This document shows positions 10,591-21,873 of a stretch of DNA of 64,000 nt, piece by piece (position 1 is the stretch's first letter; each line of letters opens with the position of its first letter). Both the position numbers and the translations under genes were made by a program. The stretch is from Aradus depressus (Eukaryota > Arthropoda > Insecta > Hemiptera > Aradidae), in contig OY759221.1 of assembly GCA_963662175.1 (NCBI GenBank), forward strand, positions 31,122,045 through 31,186,044. Reading direction: 5' to 3'. The notes below the pieces were generated by a model. The model saw only the letters and a list, made by a program, of their open reading frames with translations, was not told the DNA's origin and did no database searches.

Positions 10591-11320
10591 TATATTCGTC
10601 CGAAGGAAAGGAGGGGAGGGAGTTTAGGAAATAAATTTATAAAAGATACCCCTGCAAATTGTCGATTATTTATTTTTTTCTTAAATTAAAACTGAATTAA
10701 GGAAAACACTATTGTTGTAGTAGAATCGATTTCAGATCTATGAATGGACTGTAGATAACTGGTCCTTTCTGCCCAAGTCGAGAGTATGCAAAACCGATAT
10801 TATAAACATCAATCGTTTCATTTTTACACTACTGCTCACTAAACCTTCGGCCAGTACATCTTCCATTAGGTTTTTCTTTCCATATTTTCATAGAAAAAAA
10901 TGATTGAAAATCTTATATTATATTATAACTGCTAGAAACAGTTGTGAAAGAAAACATTTGATTTATACATTCGTTCAAGAATAAATTGTGTTTACAATGT
11001 CAGATTAAATACACGAAACTAAGATGAAATGATGTTTGGTTGAAGTGTGGTTCCTGTTCATTAGTAAACAAATTTAAAATAAACTTGGGGTTTGACCGAG
11101 AGCCAAAACTACTCGAGTCGAGTCCTGTTGCTAGTGTTTTACTCCTTTTGATGTGCCCTTGGTGGTGGATCAGGGATGCCTACTGAACAGGATCGGTAAA
11201 TATATGTAAATCTAACCTTTGATACTTGAAAGGAAGTCCAAGATTGCGTCTGACAACTTGTTCCCCATCGAGGTCTATAGTCATTAAAGCACCTATTAAG
11301 AACATCTATCCTATGTATTA
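10591..11320. other. No supported feature
   Basis: AT-rich; short overlapping frames only. Confidence 0.5.
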
Positions 11321-11365
11321 CTAGGTGTATTACCCAGCGTTGCTCGGGGAACTTGACTAACAAGC
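11321..11365 (-). mobile_element. Helitron 3'-end fragment
   Basis: ctaggtgtattacccagcgt followed by tgctcggggaactt is a diverged copy of the Helitron 3' hairpin and CTAG end. The rest of the element is missing or unrecognisable. Confidence 0.45.
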
Positions 11366-11479
11366 GATTTCTGGGTTATTTTTATTTTATTTTTTTTATT
11401 ATTTTTTTTTTTTTTTTAAAGTTAGTTTTAAAAGAGAGTGCGCCTTGCGTTGCAGCAACATCACCCAGTCTACGTTTAG

Positions 11480-11717
11480 GCAAAGCTCGGGATCATTACA
11501 TTGCCTGCTTCTGCTCCCGCCAGGAGCCGACGAATCGGCAGAACATCGGGTAGTCAGTTTCCGTCACCATCTGCCGTAGATCTAGTCCCAAATACGATCT
11601 TGTCCCATGAATCAACTCCACCCTAGCTTGGTCGTACAGCGGGCATTCGAGGACCACATGTTCTGCAGTCTCGATACCACCGCACGAACAGTTCGGGGTG
11701 TGAATGGTCGGGGCCAT
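11480..11717 (-). pseudogene. LINE ORF2 C-terminal fragment
   Basis: The minus strand reads TPNCSCGGIETAEHVVLECP, LYDQARVEL, then MFCRFVGSW. The CXCG...TAEHVVLECP cluster is the typical terminal Cys/His motif of insect non-LTR ORF2 proteins. No reverse transcriptase sequence remains. It differs from the fragment at 4.9 kb, so it belongs to another family. Confidence 0.68.
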
Positions 11718-11776
11718 TCTTCTGAAATAATTTTGTTGTAAAACTATGGGAGTACCTCAGTATAAATATTTTCTAT

Positions 11777-12122
11777 GTTAGGTTAGGTTTTATGACTCAT
11801 GCCCGGGCTTTAACTACGAGGTCATATCGCTTACTACCAGAGCGCTCTTTCGTCACTTTGGTGGACATTAGCCCGACTCTACTATGGGAGTCCTAAATTT
11901 GGCCTACCCTAAATTTTCATTCACCAAGGATAGGGGTCTTTAACTAGTCCCTGACATTGTACAGGCTCGGGACCATCGCTTAACATCCCATCCGAAGTAC
12001 GGCATACTTAAATTTATTTTACCTCCCAGATAAAATAAACTAAAGGGCCTCGGCCGGGTTTCGAACCTACGTTCTCGAGCTCAGAAGGCAAGCACGCATA
12101 CCACTGAGCTACCGGCGCCCTC
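11777..12122 (-). mobile_element. SINE copy, TTAGG-type tail
   Basis: Full length, with a 13-bp duplication tattttctatgtt (11767-11779, 12123-12135). It inserted just upstream of a LINE 3' end fragment. Confidence 0.85.
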
Positions 12123-12129
12123 TATTTTC

Positions 12130-12361
12130 TATGTTGAAAATAACAAGTTTGTGCCCTCCCTTCTGCCACACTCCCCGATTGTGTGACAGCGATTAGCTAG
12201 AAATGAATGCGAATCATTGCCTAGGGAGATCACTGGGTAATTTCTCTTCTTTCTCTTGACATTTTGAAACTGCCATTTTTTCCCCCTTTAGCACATTTGC
12301 TTGTTCTATACATTTTTTATGCAGTTGTAAATATCTCTGTAAATAAAAATAAATAAATAAA
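12130..12361 (+). mobile_element. LINE 3'-UTR copy, family C
   Basis: Starts near gtgccctcccttctgccaca. It contains tcactgggtaatttctct, ttgacattttgaaactgcc and agcacatttgcttgttctat, and ends aataaataaataaa. Confidence 0.65.
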
Positions 12362-12474
12362 TGTTCCTCCTCTTCCTTAATATAGATATGAAACGAAATT
12401 TGATTTACTGCATTTTTGGTTCCTAACATTAACCTCAAAAAGTCAACCATTAAAAAAAAAATTGAAACTTCGCT

Positions 12475-12500
12475 CCCCCCCCCCCCCCCCCCCCCCCCCC
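12475..12500 (+). repeat. Poly(C) tract
   Basis: About 26 consecutive C. Flanking sequence has no other feature. Length in the assembly may be unreliable. Confidence 0.85.
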
Positions 12501-13014
12501 AAACAATCCTCCTCCCGTTGAAAATGTTGTGACGCCACATACTATATTAGACAATTGAGCTTATAAGAATAAAATCTACAATCGCTTCTGAGTTAGAATA
12601 TTCACAAGAGTCCATCACATACACATCCATATATACATGGTCAAAATGTATCCAGGGGACCTTGAAACGTTGAAAACTCGATCTTGGATTTTTCCACGAA
12701 TTCAAATCTTTCTTGTGTATAAGAAAGTAAAAGTGTATATCATGGGTTGATGGATGATAAAGTAATCTATACATACAACATTTAGCGATGTAATGGTTCA
12801 CACTCAATCACTGCTCTAATCCTAAGGTATTATCACGTGATCTTTAAATCTAAAATGGAATGTCGGATTCTTCCATTTTGTTGTTCGTATGAAAAATTGA
12901 CATTTATGACGTGTCTTGGAAAAAAAGTGTGACCTCCATCCAGCAATTTATCTGGGAAAAGAAAATGTGCACAGTAATCGTTATTCATCTCTCATAGTTT
13001 AACCAAGCGTTTAT

Positions 13015-13640
13015 TCAATTAAAAAAAGTCCTCAATAAATCTCCGGCAATGTACTTCTCTGAAAGAATTATTCAATTAACTTCATTTTGTTTATTACATT
13101 AACTGTTATTAGGGTTTTTGAATTGAGCCCCTCCCCTGAACCGCCCCTTCCTTTCAGCCGATATTGCTGAAATTAGACAGGTTATATCCTGCCTATATAT
13201 AGGTTCAAATATAAAATTTCATGTCGATACATTCATTACATCGACAGTTATTGAGATTTTTGAGTAGAGCTTCTCTTTGATCCCTCCTCCCTTCGGCCGA
13301 TTCCGCTGAAAATCGATGTGTGCTGTCCTTATGGGGTTTTGGTCACACATATAAAATTTCATGTCGATACATTCATTTTATCAGCAATTATTAGAGTCTT
13401 TCTCTCGGTCGATTCAGCTGAAAAATAATAGGTGTCGTTGTTAGAGGGTTCTGGATGATATACAATTGTGTCGATACGTTCATTCTGTCTGGAGTTAACG
13501 TGATCACAAACAGAATTTTTTTTTTTTTTATATTGCGAATCTAAAGGCCGGAAAACATTAAATTCTATGAAAATTCCGTATCGAATTTTTGACCGATTAC
13601 ATAACTTCCCTACACTTCGTATAGCTAGGAGTGTAAATTT
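13015..13640 (-). repeat. Repeat A copy
   Basis: Near-complete minus-strand copy with three internal units and a T-tract before the cgaatctaaaggccgg segment. Confidence 0.7.
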
Positions 13641-13939
13641 AATCATGAATTTATAATGCCCATCGCTGTCGGGATTAGAATGATAGCCACGGTTCATTGA
13701 GAATTTTTGGATACAGGAATGGGTTAGGGAATGTTGAAGTCATTAGGTCTTGCGTTAAAGAATTTTTGATTGGAAGGATCGGTATTCTATTAATATTAAA
13801 GTTTTTGGCAGCGCCCCAAAGTTCATAACCGTAACCTTAGATATAAAGGTCCTATAATTGTTCCCTTCCTCCGATTTAACAGAGGCTGATCAACCATGAT
13901 GCTCTTAATCCAGGGAATTTTTTCCAAAATAAAAAAAAT

Positions 13940-14242
13940 TGATTCATGCCCGGGCTTTAACGACGAGGTCATATCACTCTGGTGGACATGATCCAGACTC
14001 TACTATGGGAGTCCTAAATTTTGCCTACCCTAATTTTTTATTGACCTAGGGTAGGGGTCTTTAACGAGTACCTGACATCGTACAGGCTCGGGACCATCGC
14101 TTAACGTCCCATCCAAAGGACGGCGTGCTTAAGTTTATTTTACCTCCCAGATAAAATAAACTAAGGGCCTCGGTCGGGTTTCGAACCCACGATCTTGAGC
14201 TCAGAAGGCAAACGCGCATACTACTGAGCTACCGGCGCCCTC
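13940..14242 (-). mobile_element. SINE copy, internal deletion
   Basis: The head is intact but about 40 bases near the tail (the gcctactaccagagcgctc part) are missing. There is no clear target duplication. Confidence 0.78.
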
Positions 14243-14351
14243 AATTTATTTTGTCATTAGATCATCTTCAGTACTAACTGATTCAGTTAAACCAGAGAGC
14301 TGTAACAATTTTTTTTTCCGTAAGCCCTAGGGGGTTCTGTTATATATTGCT

Positions 14352-14555
14352 ACAGTGGTGAAACTGGGCAGACTTAGATGGGCCGGCCATGTCGCCAGAA
14401 TGCATGAGGATGTCGAAGAGTGGGAAGACCGACAAAAGACGCCAGGAGCATCGGGATCCGTAACTGGATGACAGCAGCACTAAACAGGGACACATGGCAA
14501 TTGATGTTGGAGGAAGCCAAGACTCGTCAGCGGGTTGTAGAGCTACACTAACTAA
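14352..14555 (+). pseudogene. Non-LTR retrotransposon C-terminal fragment (RTE/CR1-like)
   Basis: Across frameshifts it reads VVKLGRLRWAGHVARMHED, then a GRPTK-like piece, IGIRNWMTAALNRDTWQLML and EEAKTRQRVVEL. The order LRW.GHV.RM - GRP - RNW...A.NRD.W...L.EA is the usual end of such polyproteins. An actaactaactaact tail follows directly. Confidence 0.65.
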
Positions 14556-14594
14556 CTAACTGGGGGATTCTGTGTATTATTTTCTGAAATTAAA

Positions 14595-15010
14595 AGTCGT
14601 CAGCGATTCACCGGCTATGTATTCGGCCAGTAAGAATTAATTGTTTTCGCCCTCCAAGCAAAGCCAATCGACTGTTCGGGCTAAAACTCAATATTTGATT
14701 TACAGTGGCTTCTGAATCCTCCTACGAAGGTTTATGTCGGATACCTTCATTACAACGGCAGTTATTAGAGTTTGTGTGTTAAGCCTCCCCCCTAATCCCC
14801 CCTTCCCTTTGGCCGATTTGGCTAAAAAACAACAGGTGTCGTTCTAAGAGGGTTCTGGATATAAAATTTCGATACATTCATTCTATTGGGAGTTATCGTG
14901 TTCATAGACACACAGATTTTTTATTTTTTAATAATTTTTGGGATGAAATTCTATTGAAAAATCCGCATCTAATTTCTGTCTTATTATATAACTTTCCCTA
15001 TATTTCGTAT
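14595..15010 (-). repeat. Repeat A copy
   Basis: Both ends present with one to two internal units. A fold-back element follows less than 100 bases downstream. Confidence 0.68.
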
Positions 15011-15104
15011 TGTCTAGTAAAAAAAAGTAAAAATATCCGTGTTTCTATTCACCTTTCGGTTAACCATGTTTTTACTTTATTACTATTAACCGTCTCTATC
15101 ATTA

Positions 15105-15434
15105 GGTATTGAACTGATTCCAGGTCTACTTTGTGAAAATTCATAATGAACAGGATATAGGAATATACATACACTAAAGGAAAATAAAAACTCCACACAC
15201 TACTTGTCAATATTTTCACTATATTGGTCAAAATTACACGACTATAGTTTCGCCTCTTACGGCATTATCAAGTGAATTAAACAGAGAGTTCAGCAGTACT
15301 CTCTGTTTAGTTCACTTGATAATGCCGTAAGAGGCGAAACTATAGTCGTGTAATTATGACCAATATAGTGAAAATATTGACAAGTAGTGTTTGGAGTTTA
15401 TATTTCCTTTAGTGTATGTATATTCCTTTATCCT
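15105..15434 (-). mobile_element. Fold-back element with hammerhead-like arms, family 3
   Basis: Inverted arms at about 15151-15288 and 15300-15434. The tail is on the left (15105-15150), so the element points to the minus strand. A 13-bp duplication gtctctatcatta flanks it (15092-15104, 15435-15447). The tail read on the minus strand contains tagacctggaatcag, loosely like the other tails. Confidence 0.72.
15313..15350 (+). ncRNA. Degenerate hammerhead-like motif, family 3
   Basis: CAC (15313-15315) can pair with GTG (15348-15350). Stem II is GCC/GGC, and GAAA overlaps the 8-base palindrome ACTATAGT (15339-15346), followed by C15347 (GUC context). The core reads TTGATAA instead of CTGANGA, with two invariant positions changed, so it is probably inactive. 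Confidence 0.4.
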
Positions 15435-15599
15435 GTCTCTATCATTATCTCGGTTATTCTATTGGTGATTTGACTTTCGTCCAAATTATATATGGGACAC
15501 GTCAGTCCTATTTCTTGTTCCATCATTTTGTATATAGATGATACTTACCTTTCCATCTTCTGACAAAAACTGTAGTCTTGAAGGAGTCGTAGTGAAAAA

Positions 15600-16255
15600 T
15601 AAGTATAAAAATGTCGATGAATCACCTGCAATGTACTTTCCCAATACGAGTTTATTTATTTCGCATTCGCTCTATAACCAATTGACCAGTAGGTTCCTCA
15701 TACTAAATTTTGTTTCGCCAGTAGGGATTTTCAGTTAAGTCTCCCCTCCTTTAATTCTCCCTCTTTCTCTTCGGCCGTTTTGGCTGGAAAGGTTAGGTTA
15801 GGTTTTATGACTCATGCCCGGGCTTTAACTACGAGGTCATATCGCCTACTACCAGAGAGCTCTTACGTCACTCTGGTGGACATGAGCCCGACTCTTCTGT
15901 GGGAGTCCTAAATTTTGCCTACCCTAAATCGCTTAACGTCCCATCCGAAGGACGGCGTGCTTAAGTTTATTTTACTTCCCAGATAAAATAAACTAAGGGC
16001 CTCGGTCGGGTTTCGAACCCACGACCTTGAGCTCAGAAGTCAAGGCTGAAAATCAATAGATAAAACTTCATGAAGGTATGTACATTCATTCTATGGGGAG
16101 TTATCTTTATACGCACACACAGACAAGATTTTTTTATTTTTATTTTTTGATTCATGGGCTTGAAATACATAAAATTTCGAGGGAAACTCAACTTCGAATT
16201 TTTGACCGATTACATAACTTGCCGTGTCCTACGTATAGCTGAGGAAATAAAAGAA
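15600..16255 (-). repeat. Repeat A copy split by SINE
   Basis: The copy is interrupted at cggccgttttggctgaaa (15790) by a SINE and resumes at ggctgaaaatcaatag (16045). ggctgaaa is present on both sides. Confidence 0.7.
15791..16045 (-). mobile_element. SINE copy, 5'-truncated, TTAGG-type tail
   Basis: The tail and body are present and part of the body is deleted after ctaccctaaat. The match ends in the tRNA-like region at cagaagtcaagg. It is nested in repeat A. Confidence 0.75.
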
Positions 16256-16639
16256 CAAGCTATAAAGATGCCGAGGTTGTTGTAATTTTAAAAAAATGTA
16301 GAAAAATGGCTGGAGACCTCCCGCCTCGAGCGGGAAAAAAGAGAACTTATCTTAATTACATCTTAAGTGAGTTTTAAAAGAAGTGAAATTCAGAAGAAAC
16401 TTTAGAAAATACTCTGGACTTAACTACTGTCTTTACGACGTTTTGTTATTATTATATTTTATTCCCACTGGGTGGGATGTTTTCAAACTTCTTGGAATTT
16501 GTTTAAAACTTTTTTGTACTTGATTGTTTTCTCTCAGAATTACAGCGGATAAAATTCTGGATGAAATGTCCTTTTCTCCATGAATATCTCCATTAGGAAT
16601 TTGTCTACTTATAGTTGGCAAGCAGGGTTAACGTTTCAG

Positions 16640-17165
16640 TGGGCCAATACCGATGGGCGATGGGAAGTGAAGGGCCTTAAGATTCGTTTACGCCTCCCCA
16701 CATCATCACGGGGTGAAAAATTACAAGGAGTAAACCTCTCGCCCGGCTTCCACCACACTCGTTCACGTCCATCTAGAGGCAGAATCTGGACTCATCTGAG
16801 AATAATACTCTCCCCAATCATCAGTAGTCCAATTTAGGTGTTCCCGGACGAATCTCAGCCTCTGGAGACGGTGTTCTCTGGTGAGCAGGGGCTTGGGGGA
16901 TGAGATGTCAATCTGTACTCATTGAGTCTTACTGTACGTTCAGAAAGTCTGACGTTCCTGAAGGTTTTTAAGAGGTGACAAGTAAAGGTCGGTAGACAGC
17001 CGATCCCGAAGCGGTCTCGGTAGTTGCTCTCGGACGGCCTTGCCCTCCTGCGGGAGTACCCGTCTCCTGATGTCGGCTCACCGCTCTTGTCACCACGGAT
17101 TGTGACCGTTGGAGCCGATTTGCGATATCCCTTTGTCTGAACCCCTCCTCACTCAGAACCACCGC
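16640..17165 (-). pseudogene. Decayed Tc1-like transposase
   Basis: On the minus strand, 17162-16968 encodes VLSEEGFRQRDIANRLQRSQ and SVVTRAVSRHQETGTPAGGQ, GRPRATT. This is the paired helix-turn-helix of Tc1 transposases including the GRPR hook. Further along (about 16865-16740), in shifted frames, LRFVREHLNWTTDDWGEYYS and DGRERVW-like sequence match the catalytic region around the second Asp. Frameshifts and a stop break it. Confidence 0.75.
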
Positions 17166-17572
17166 CCTGATTCCTTTCTCTTATTCTCAAGACTCGACTT
17201 ATTCTCAAAAAAACAGATTTAAAAAAAAATTAGAGAAACGAAATGCGCTGTAAGAACTGCAATGACAGACTGGATCACTGAAGTAAAGTAGCGGTTAAAG
17301 GACAACCGATCACGCTGCATGTAGATAGGTAATGTTGCGTCAGTTGGGGGAGTGATGGTATCGACTGATTCTCCAAACAGTCCGTTATTGACTGTAGAAA
17401 TTATTAAATCTCCACAACGATCGACACCTTGTCACTACTCTGTTTTTCCCACAGCACGATCAACAAGTGGTCCACTGCCTTATTATCGAAATTCGGCTAT
17501 TTCGTCAGACAACATTCATTATTTATTGTTTTCCTATCATTTCCATTCCATTTTTTACTCTATTATAGATAT

Positions 17573-17710
17573 GAGGGCGCCGGTAGCTCAGTGGTAGCGT
17601 GCTAGCCTACTGAGCTCAATAAAGGGGGAAACTCTATCGAGAGGCCCTTATGTTTTTTATCTGGGAGGTAAAAACCTTGAGAACGCCGTCCTTCGGATTG
17701 GATGTTAATT
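17573..17710 (+). mobile_element. SINE head fragment
   Basis: The tRNA head and the first part of the body are present (to cgccgtccttcggattgg). The rest is absent. The anticodon-side region is rearranged. Confidence 0.65.
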
Positions 17711-18430
17711 CAACAAATACTTGGTTAAAGTCTCGTCTTAGGTTACAACGTGGAAAGGCAACATTTAAGACACCCACAGTAGAGTTAAGAGCATTGGAAG
17801 CTGAGGTCCCTAGATGTACACACCAAACCTCCCAATCTATCTATACAAATAATATAAGAAAGTATTGTAATTGTGTGAAAATCCAAATTCAAGTTTAACC
17901 ATTAATGTCGTCTGTGATTAGAACTCTGTAAGCGCTCTAACTCAGAAACTATATTGTAGCTATGAATTTGAAATTTGATATACAATGTCACATGGGCTAA
18001 CTTAGTTGTGATTAGATTTTGGTCGAAATCCGACGAATAATAAGACCAATTTACTTCGGGGCCTAAATACAAGATACTGCTTATATTTATGATCTAATCA
18101 AAAATCTTTTTAAATTAAACTTGTAGAGAATACTAAGAGGCACATTTTACATAAAGTACGATTTTTCGAACAACACCCGGTTTGCGAGATATATGCCGAA
18201 AATCGTTCTGAAATGTTTTGAAAACCATTTTTAGACAAGGCAAGATTGACGCAAAAATGGTTAGTCCTATCGAAAAATAAGTTTTCACCAAAAATTTAAT
18301 GCCCTCAGATTTGAGATACGAACTAAATTACATCGCCTCAAAAAACGTACAATGAATTCATCTCGTAAATATTTCTAAGTAATGTTTAAATTGTAATGCG
18401 CCACAATAAATTTCAAAATATGTTTTTATT
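17711..18430. other. No gene; shares an old repeat with 6.0 kb
   Basis: The ggtcgaaatccgacgaataa region at 18022 matches 6003. The rest is AT-rich and may belong to the inverted-repeat element that follows. Confidence 0.4.
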
Positions 18431-18925
18431 AAATACAAATTTTCAGCCTTTTTCGATCGATATTTTTTTCTACAGAAGGAAAACATTTTGTTGTCTTTTT
18501 TCGAATTTTTCACAATACGATTTTTGATTTTTTGATTTTAACTATCAATATCGGCTGAAAAAATATGTTTTACAGATGATTTCAATCGGAAATTTTCTGT
18601 GGATTTCGAAAATGTTATCGAAAATATAAAAAAAAATTGACCTTTTCACTGAAAATGGCAATTTATAATTGTTTTCACATTTTTTTCATGATTTTTTTTC
18701 GACATGCTAGTACACCTATTTTTCATCCGTAACACATAGAAATTGTTGTTCGGGAGTTGAACTTTCGTAAAAAAAATTTTCGTTCTGGGTTAAACATGTT
18801 TGTGAACTGTATAATAGCAATTAAAGTAATTATCGATTTTAAGTGAAAAACTCGAAAAAATACAACAAAATGTTTTCCTTCTGTAGAAAAAAATATCGAT
18901 CGAAAAAGGCTGAAAATTTGTATTT
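18431..18925. repeat. Inverted repeat element with 83-base arms
   Basis: Arms at about 18431-18515 and 18841-18925 (aaatacaaattttcagcctt and inverse) are nearly identical across a 325-base AT-rich spacer. There is no coding frame. It could be a fold-back or MITE-type element, but ends and target duplication are not clear. Confidence 0.65.
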
Positions 18926-19271
18926 AAGCTTATTTTTGGATGAGGAATCCAAAAATGACATTAGTTTTCCATAAAAAAACAGTGGGTGTAACGTCATGCT
19001 GAGTTGGTGTGGAATTACCCTACTAGTATTACTGGTACCTGAAAGTCATTCTCATAAAGAAGTCCTGTTATGACCACATTATATATTTATTTACCTAAGT
19101 CCTTAATGACACTGGAATACTTATGGGCAGAATCTATCCTTTCTTCGTAGATTGTCTTTCATCCCAAAGGCAGTCCGTACGCATTTCTAATCCTGTACAA
19201 CTATAGTTTCATTTGTGACAACTCTTCTAATAGCCTAAGAAAGTGGTATCTTCACCTTGAATTCGGGAAAT

Positions 19272-19470
19272 TCTACCTTCCCAGTGGTTTATTTTCAACC
19301 AGAACTGCTTTTCAACGCAACTGCAACATCATCAGTGGTATATCACATGTTTAGTGTTGCGTACTGACTAGTAGGTCAAAGGGGGGAGGGGGGAGAATAA
19401 AACAATGGGATTACTACGTCTATTATATGATAAATCTCATCCCACAACGTCTTACTATCATTTATGAATT
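19272..19470 (+). mobile_element. Decayed copy of fold-back family 2
   Basis: The left arm (cttcccagtggtttatttt ... catcatcagtgg) and the right arm end with the tail (tcccacaacgtcttactatc) match the 5641 element. The centre is replaced by unrelated G-rich sequence. The hammerhead core survives only as CTGATGA and TTGAAAA on the minus strand. Confidence 0.6.
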
Positions 19471-19589
19471 CTAAAATATGTTAATTTCGTTAAATCCTTC
19501 AAAGGAAAGAACGCAAGCATGGAGAATTTAGGAGCTCACTCTCTTATTAGCTGTTGTATTGTCTGGATTTTGTCTTACTTCCCTGTAAT

Positions 19590-19775
19590 CGGTCAGAAAT
19601 TCATCTTGAATGGATGTATCGACATGAAATTTACAATGTAGATTCAGAAGTTCGTGTGTTGATAAACTATTGTTTTATTAGTCAAAACTGTCGATTAGTG
19701 TTGGAGGGATAGCGAAGACGTTGAATAATTAGCGTTGGGGAAGTAGGTACATTGTCAGTGATTCACCGTCTTCTT
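19590..19775 (+). repeat. Repeat A, second-end fragment
   Basis: Only the last unit and the gattcaccg end region remain. Confidence 0.6.
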
Positions 19776-19798
19776 TGGATTACATGAACCGTTTCTTC

Positions 19799-20260
19799 TT
19801 ATGACCGGTATTGTTTTACTAAACATCTCAGGAAATCAACCTGGCATTCTGGGTTTATTGTTGTGGGGGCAGTTAGTCCCCGGAACGGATAATAAGACTG
19901 ACCTCTTAAAACTTCTTTTTCCGCCGGAGTAAATACTGCTCGGTCCCTGAGACTACCTGGTGAAAGGAAGGTCCTGAGAAGAATCTTGAGACCCTCCAGG
20001 AATGTTGCCTTGGGAATGTGGAGCCACAGGTCCAACCAAGAGTTACTCAGAGCATGTATCAGCTCTTGAAGTAAGTGAAATGATGGAGTGTTGACAACAG
20101 TGGGCGGAGACATGTCCTGACAGACTGACGAGCTGAGGTCAAGATTTTGGGCAGAAGACATCCAGTAATACCAAGGTTCCGGTGGGCATCGTGAACAGTG
20201 ATGCGACTGAATTCCATATTGTCCATTAGAGAGGGATGGGCGATGGGAGCGCCTGGTCAA
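19799..20260 (-). other. Unidentified 153-codon open frame
   Basis: Open from a TTG-region start (no ATG) to TAA 19799-19801. The base composition is less AT-rich than the neighbours. The middle has hydrophobic helix-like pieces (SFHLLQELIHALSNSWLDLW, LEGLKILLRTFL) and the end reads TINPECQVDFLRCLVKQYRS. It could be a decayed transposon frame or a host exon, since an acceptor-like cttatag lies about 20 bases upstream on the minus strand. I do not recognise it. Confidence 0.3.
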
Positions 20261-20626
20261 ATCGTCTTAAGACCACATAGGTCTATAAGTAAATAATTCT
20301 GACACAAGGCACGTTATCAAAATGTACAGTATTATTCAGTATATGTATGTAGGGCGTCTGTAGCCTCATTATCGGAATACGTTTACCATTTCGTTTAGAT
20401 TTTAAAGGGGGGGGTTAACACAATAACTCTAATAACTGCCGTTGTAATTAATGTATTGACACGAAATTTCATACGTAAACTCGAAACACCATTTCCGCCC
20501 CGGTTTTCAAAAAAAAAAGTGACTGTCAGTATATATGTGTCGTGTGTTTTACTGCCGATAGAACGATTATATAGATTTATACATGTATCCAGAACACTAT
20601 GAGGACAACACCTATTGATTTACAGC

Positions 20627-21244
20627 ATATGTATGTGGGCAACAACCGGCCCGCTGTAAGATTTGATCCGGCCCGCGAGACATTTTGAAAAACCCAATTA
20701 AAAAAAAAAAAAATATTACACTACTTACTTACACTCACTCCAAATAAGGAAGATCGAGTAGGATGGGGTTTGTCGCTTGCTCCTGCGTTTGGCAGTACTT
20801 ATAAATGCGAACAGTTCTTTTCAATGATGAAAGTTAATAAATCAAAACATCGTAGAAGGCTCACTGAAGATAATTTAGAACATTCTTTACGTCTTTGTAT
20901 CGGTGGAATTAATCCAAACATCAATGGATTCGTTTCCCAAATTCAAGCTCAAGTGTCTCATTGATTTCGGTGTCGCTACTTAACTTTCGTAGTTTGTAAT
21001 AATTCCAAATTTCACGATTTAATTATAATATTGTACCTATTTTTTTTCATTTCATTTTGTTATTTTAATAAGTTGTATTATAATAACATTGTCTTATTAT
21101 TTCATGTCTGATATCTATCGCTAAAAATTATGAACACTACTTTAAAGTCCGACGTTATTTTATTTTGAACCATCTACGCGGCCCGCGAACGTATTTGCAC
21201 ACTAAAGTTTGGCCCGCAACATGTCAAAGGTTGACCATACATGA
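20627..21244 (+). mobile_element. hAT element inserted in repeat A
   Basis: About 618 bp flanked by an 8-bp duplication tttacagc (20619-20626 and 21245-21252). The uninterrupted flanking sequence matches other copies of repeat A. GGCCCGC motifs lie near both ends and the outer ends are similar in inverse (ATGTATGTGGGCAAC against ATGTATGGTCAACC). The interior holds a transposase C-terminus. Confidence 0.75.
20770..20964 (+). pseudogene. hAT transposase C-terminal remnant
   Basis: About 64 codons: FGSTYKCEQFFSMMKVNKSK, HRRRLTEDNLEHSLRLC, ending IQAQVSH. The pattern fits the C-terminal dimerisation segment of hAT transposases of the GTF2IRD2/ZBED-like group. It starts at a TTG with no ATG, and the rest of the transposase is gone. 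It retains the same C-terminal piece as the unrelated-looking hAT at 31.5 kb. Confidence 0.75.
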
Positions 21245-21873
21245 TTTACAGCCATATCGGCCAAAGACAGGGGGTAATTAGAAGGGCGGAGGGTTCAAAT
21301 CAAAAATCCCTAATGACTGTAATAAATTCATCAACACGAGATTTAGTATGATGATTGAGAAAATTGTAAGAACGACATCGACTAAAGTGAAGAGTGAGAC
21401 CATAAGATTGGGCTTGTACTTAAAAATCCTAATTAATCATCAATAAATTTAGTGTGAGGATTAAGATGTCGCTGAGTAAGACACCTGTTGATTAATTCGC
21501 GCTGATTCACCGACAACTTTTTTTAAAATATACTTTCTTTCCTCGACCTTATCAGCATAATGATAATATATATTGATAAATGAGGGTACTAAATTAATAA
21601 CCAATAACTATTTACAAACTTGAGGAACTGATTGCCAAAATTAATTATAGGTGTATTAATTATACGTGTCTCGAACTCAAGCAGTCTTTCTGATGAAATC
21701 CCTGTTTGTTATTGTATCAAGAAAATTTTTATCAGGGGCGTGGTGCGGTCACGTTGCAAGAATCAGCACTGCAATGGGATAGTTCGCGTTCGGAAATAGA
21801 CAGCCGGTTTAACCGAGATTGTCCCAACTAGCGCAGGTAGGAGCAGAGTAAATAAAAATAAATAAATAAAAAA

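Larger units (their letters stand above)
20400..21515 (+). repeat. Repeat A copy split by hAT
   Basis: The copy runs from 20400 and resumes at 21245 after the hAT. It ends at gctgattcaccgac. Confidence 0.68.

Noticed and set aside
14255..14285. Hammerhead-like CTGAAGA on the minus strand
   Set aside because: No GAAA or stem III palindrome follows; only a seven-base match. The same holds for CTGAAGA near 38740.
16580..16837. 85-codon plus-strand frame
   Set aside because: Antisense to the decayed Tc1 transposase, whose conserved motifs are on the minus strand.
17573..17650. Possible true tRNA genes in SINE heads
   Set aside because: All tRNA-like blocks are joined to the SINE body, acceptor and anticodon stems pair poorly, and copies are dispersed.
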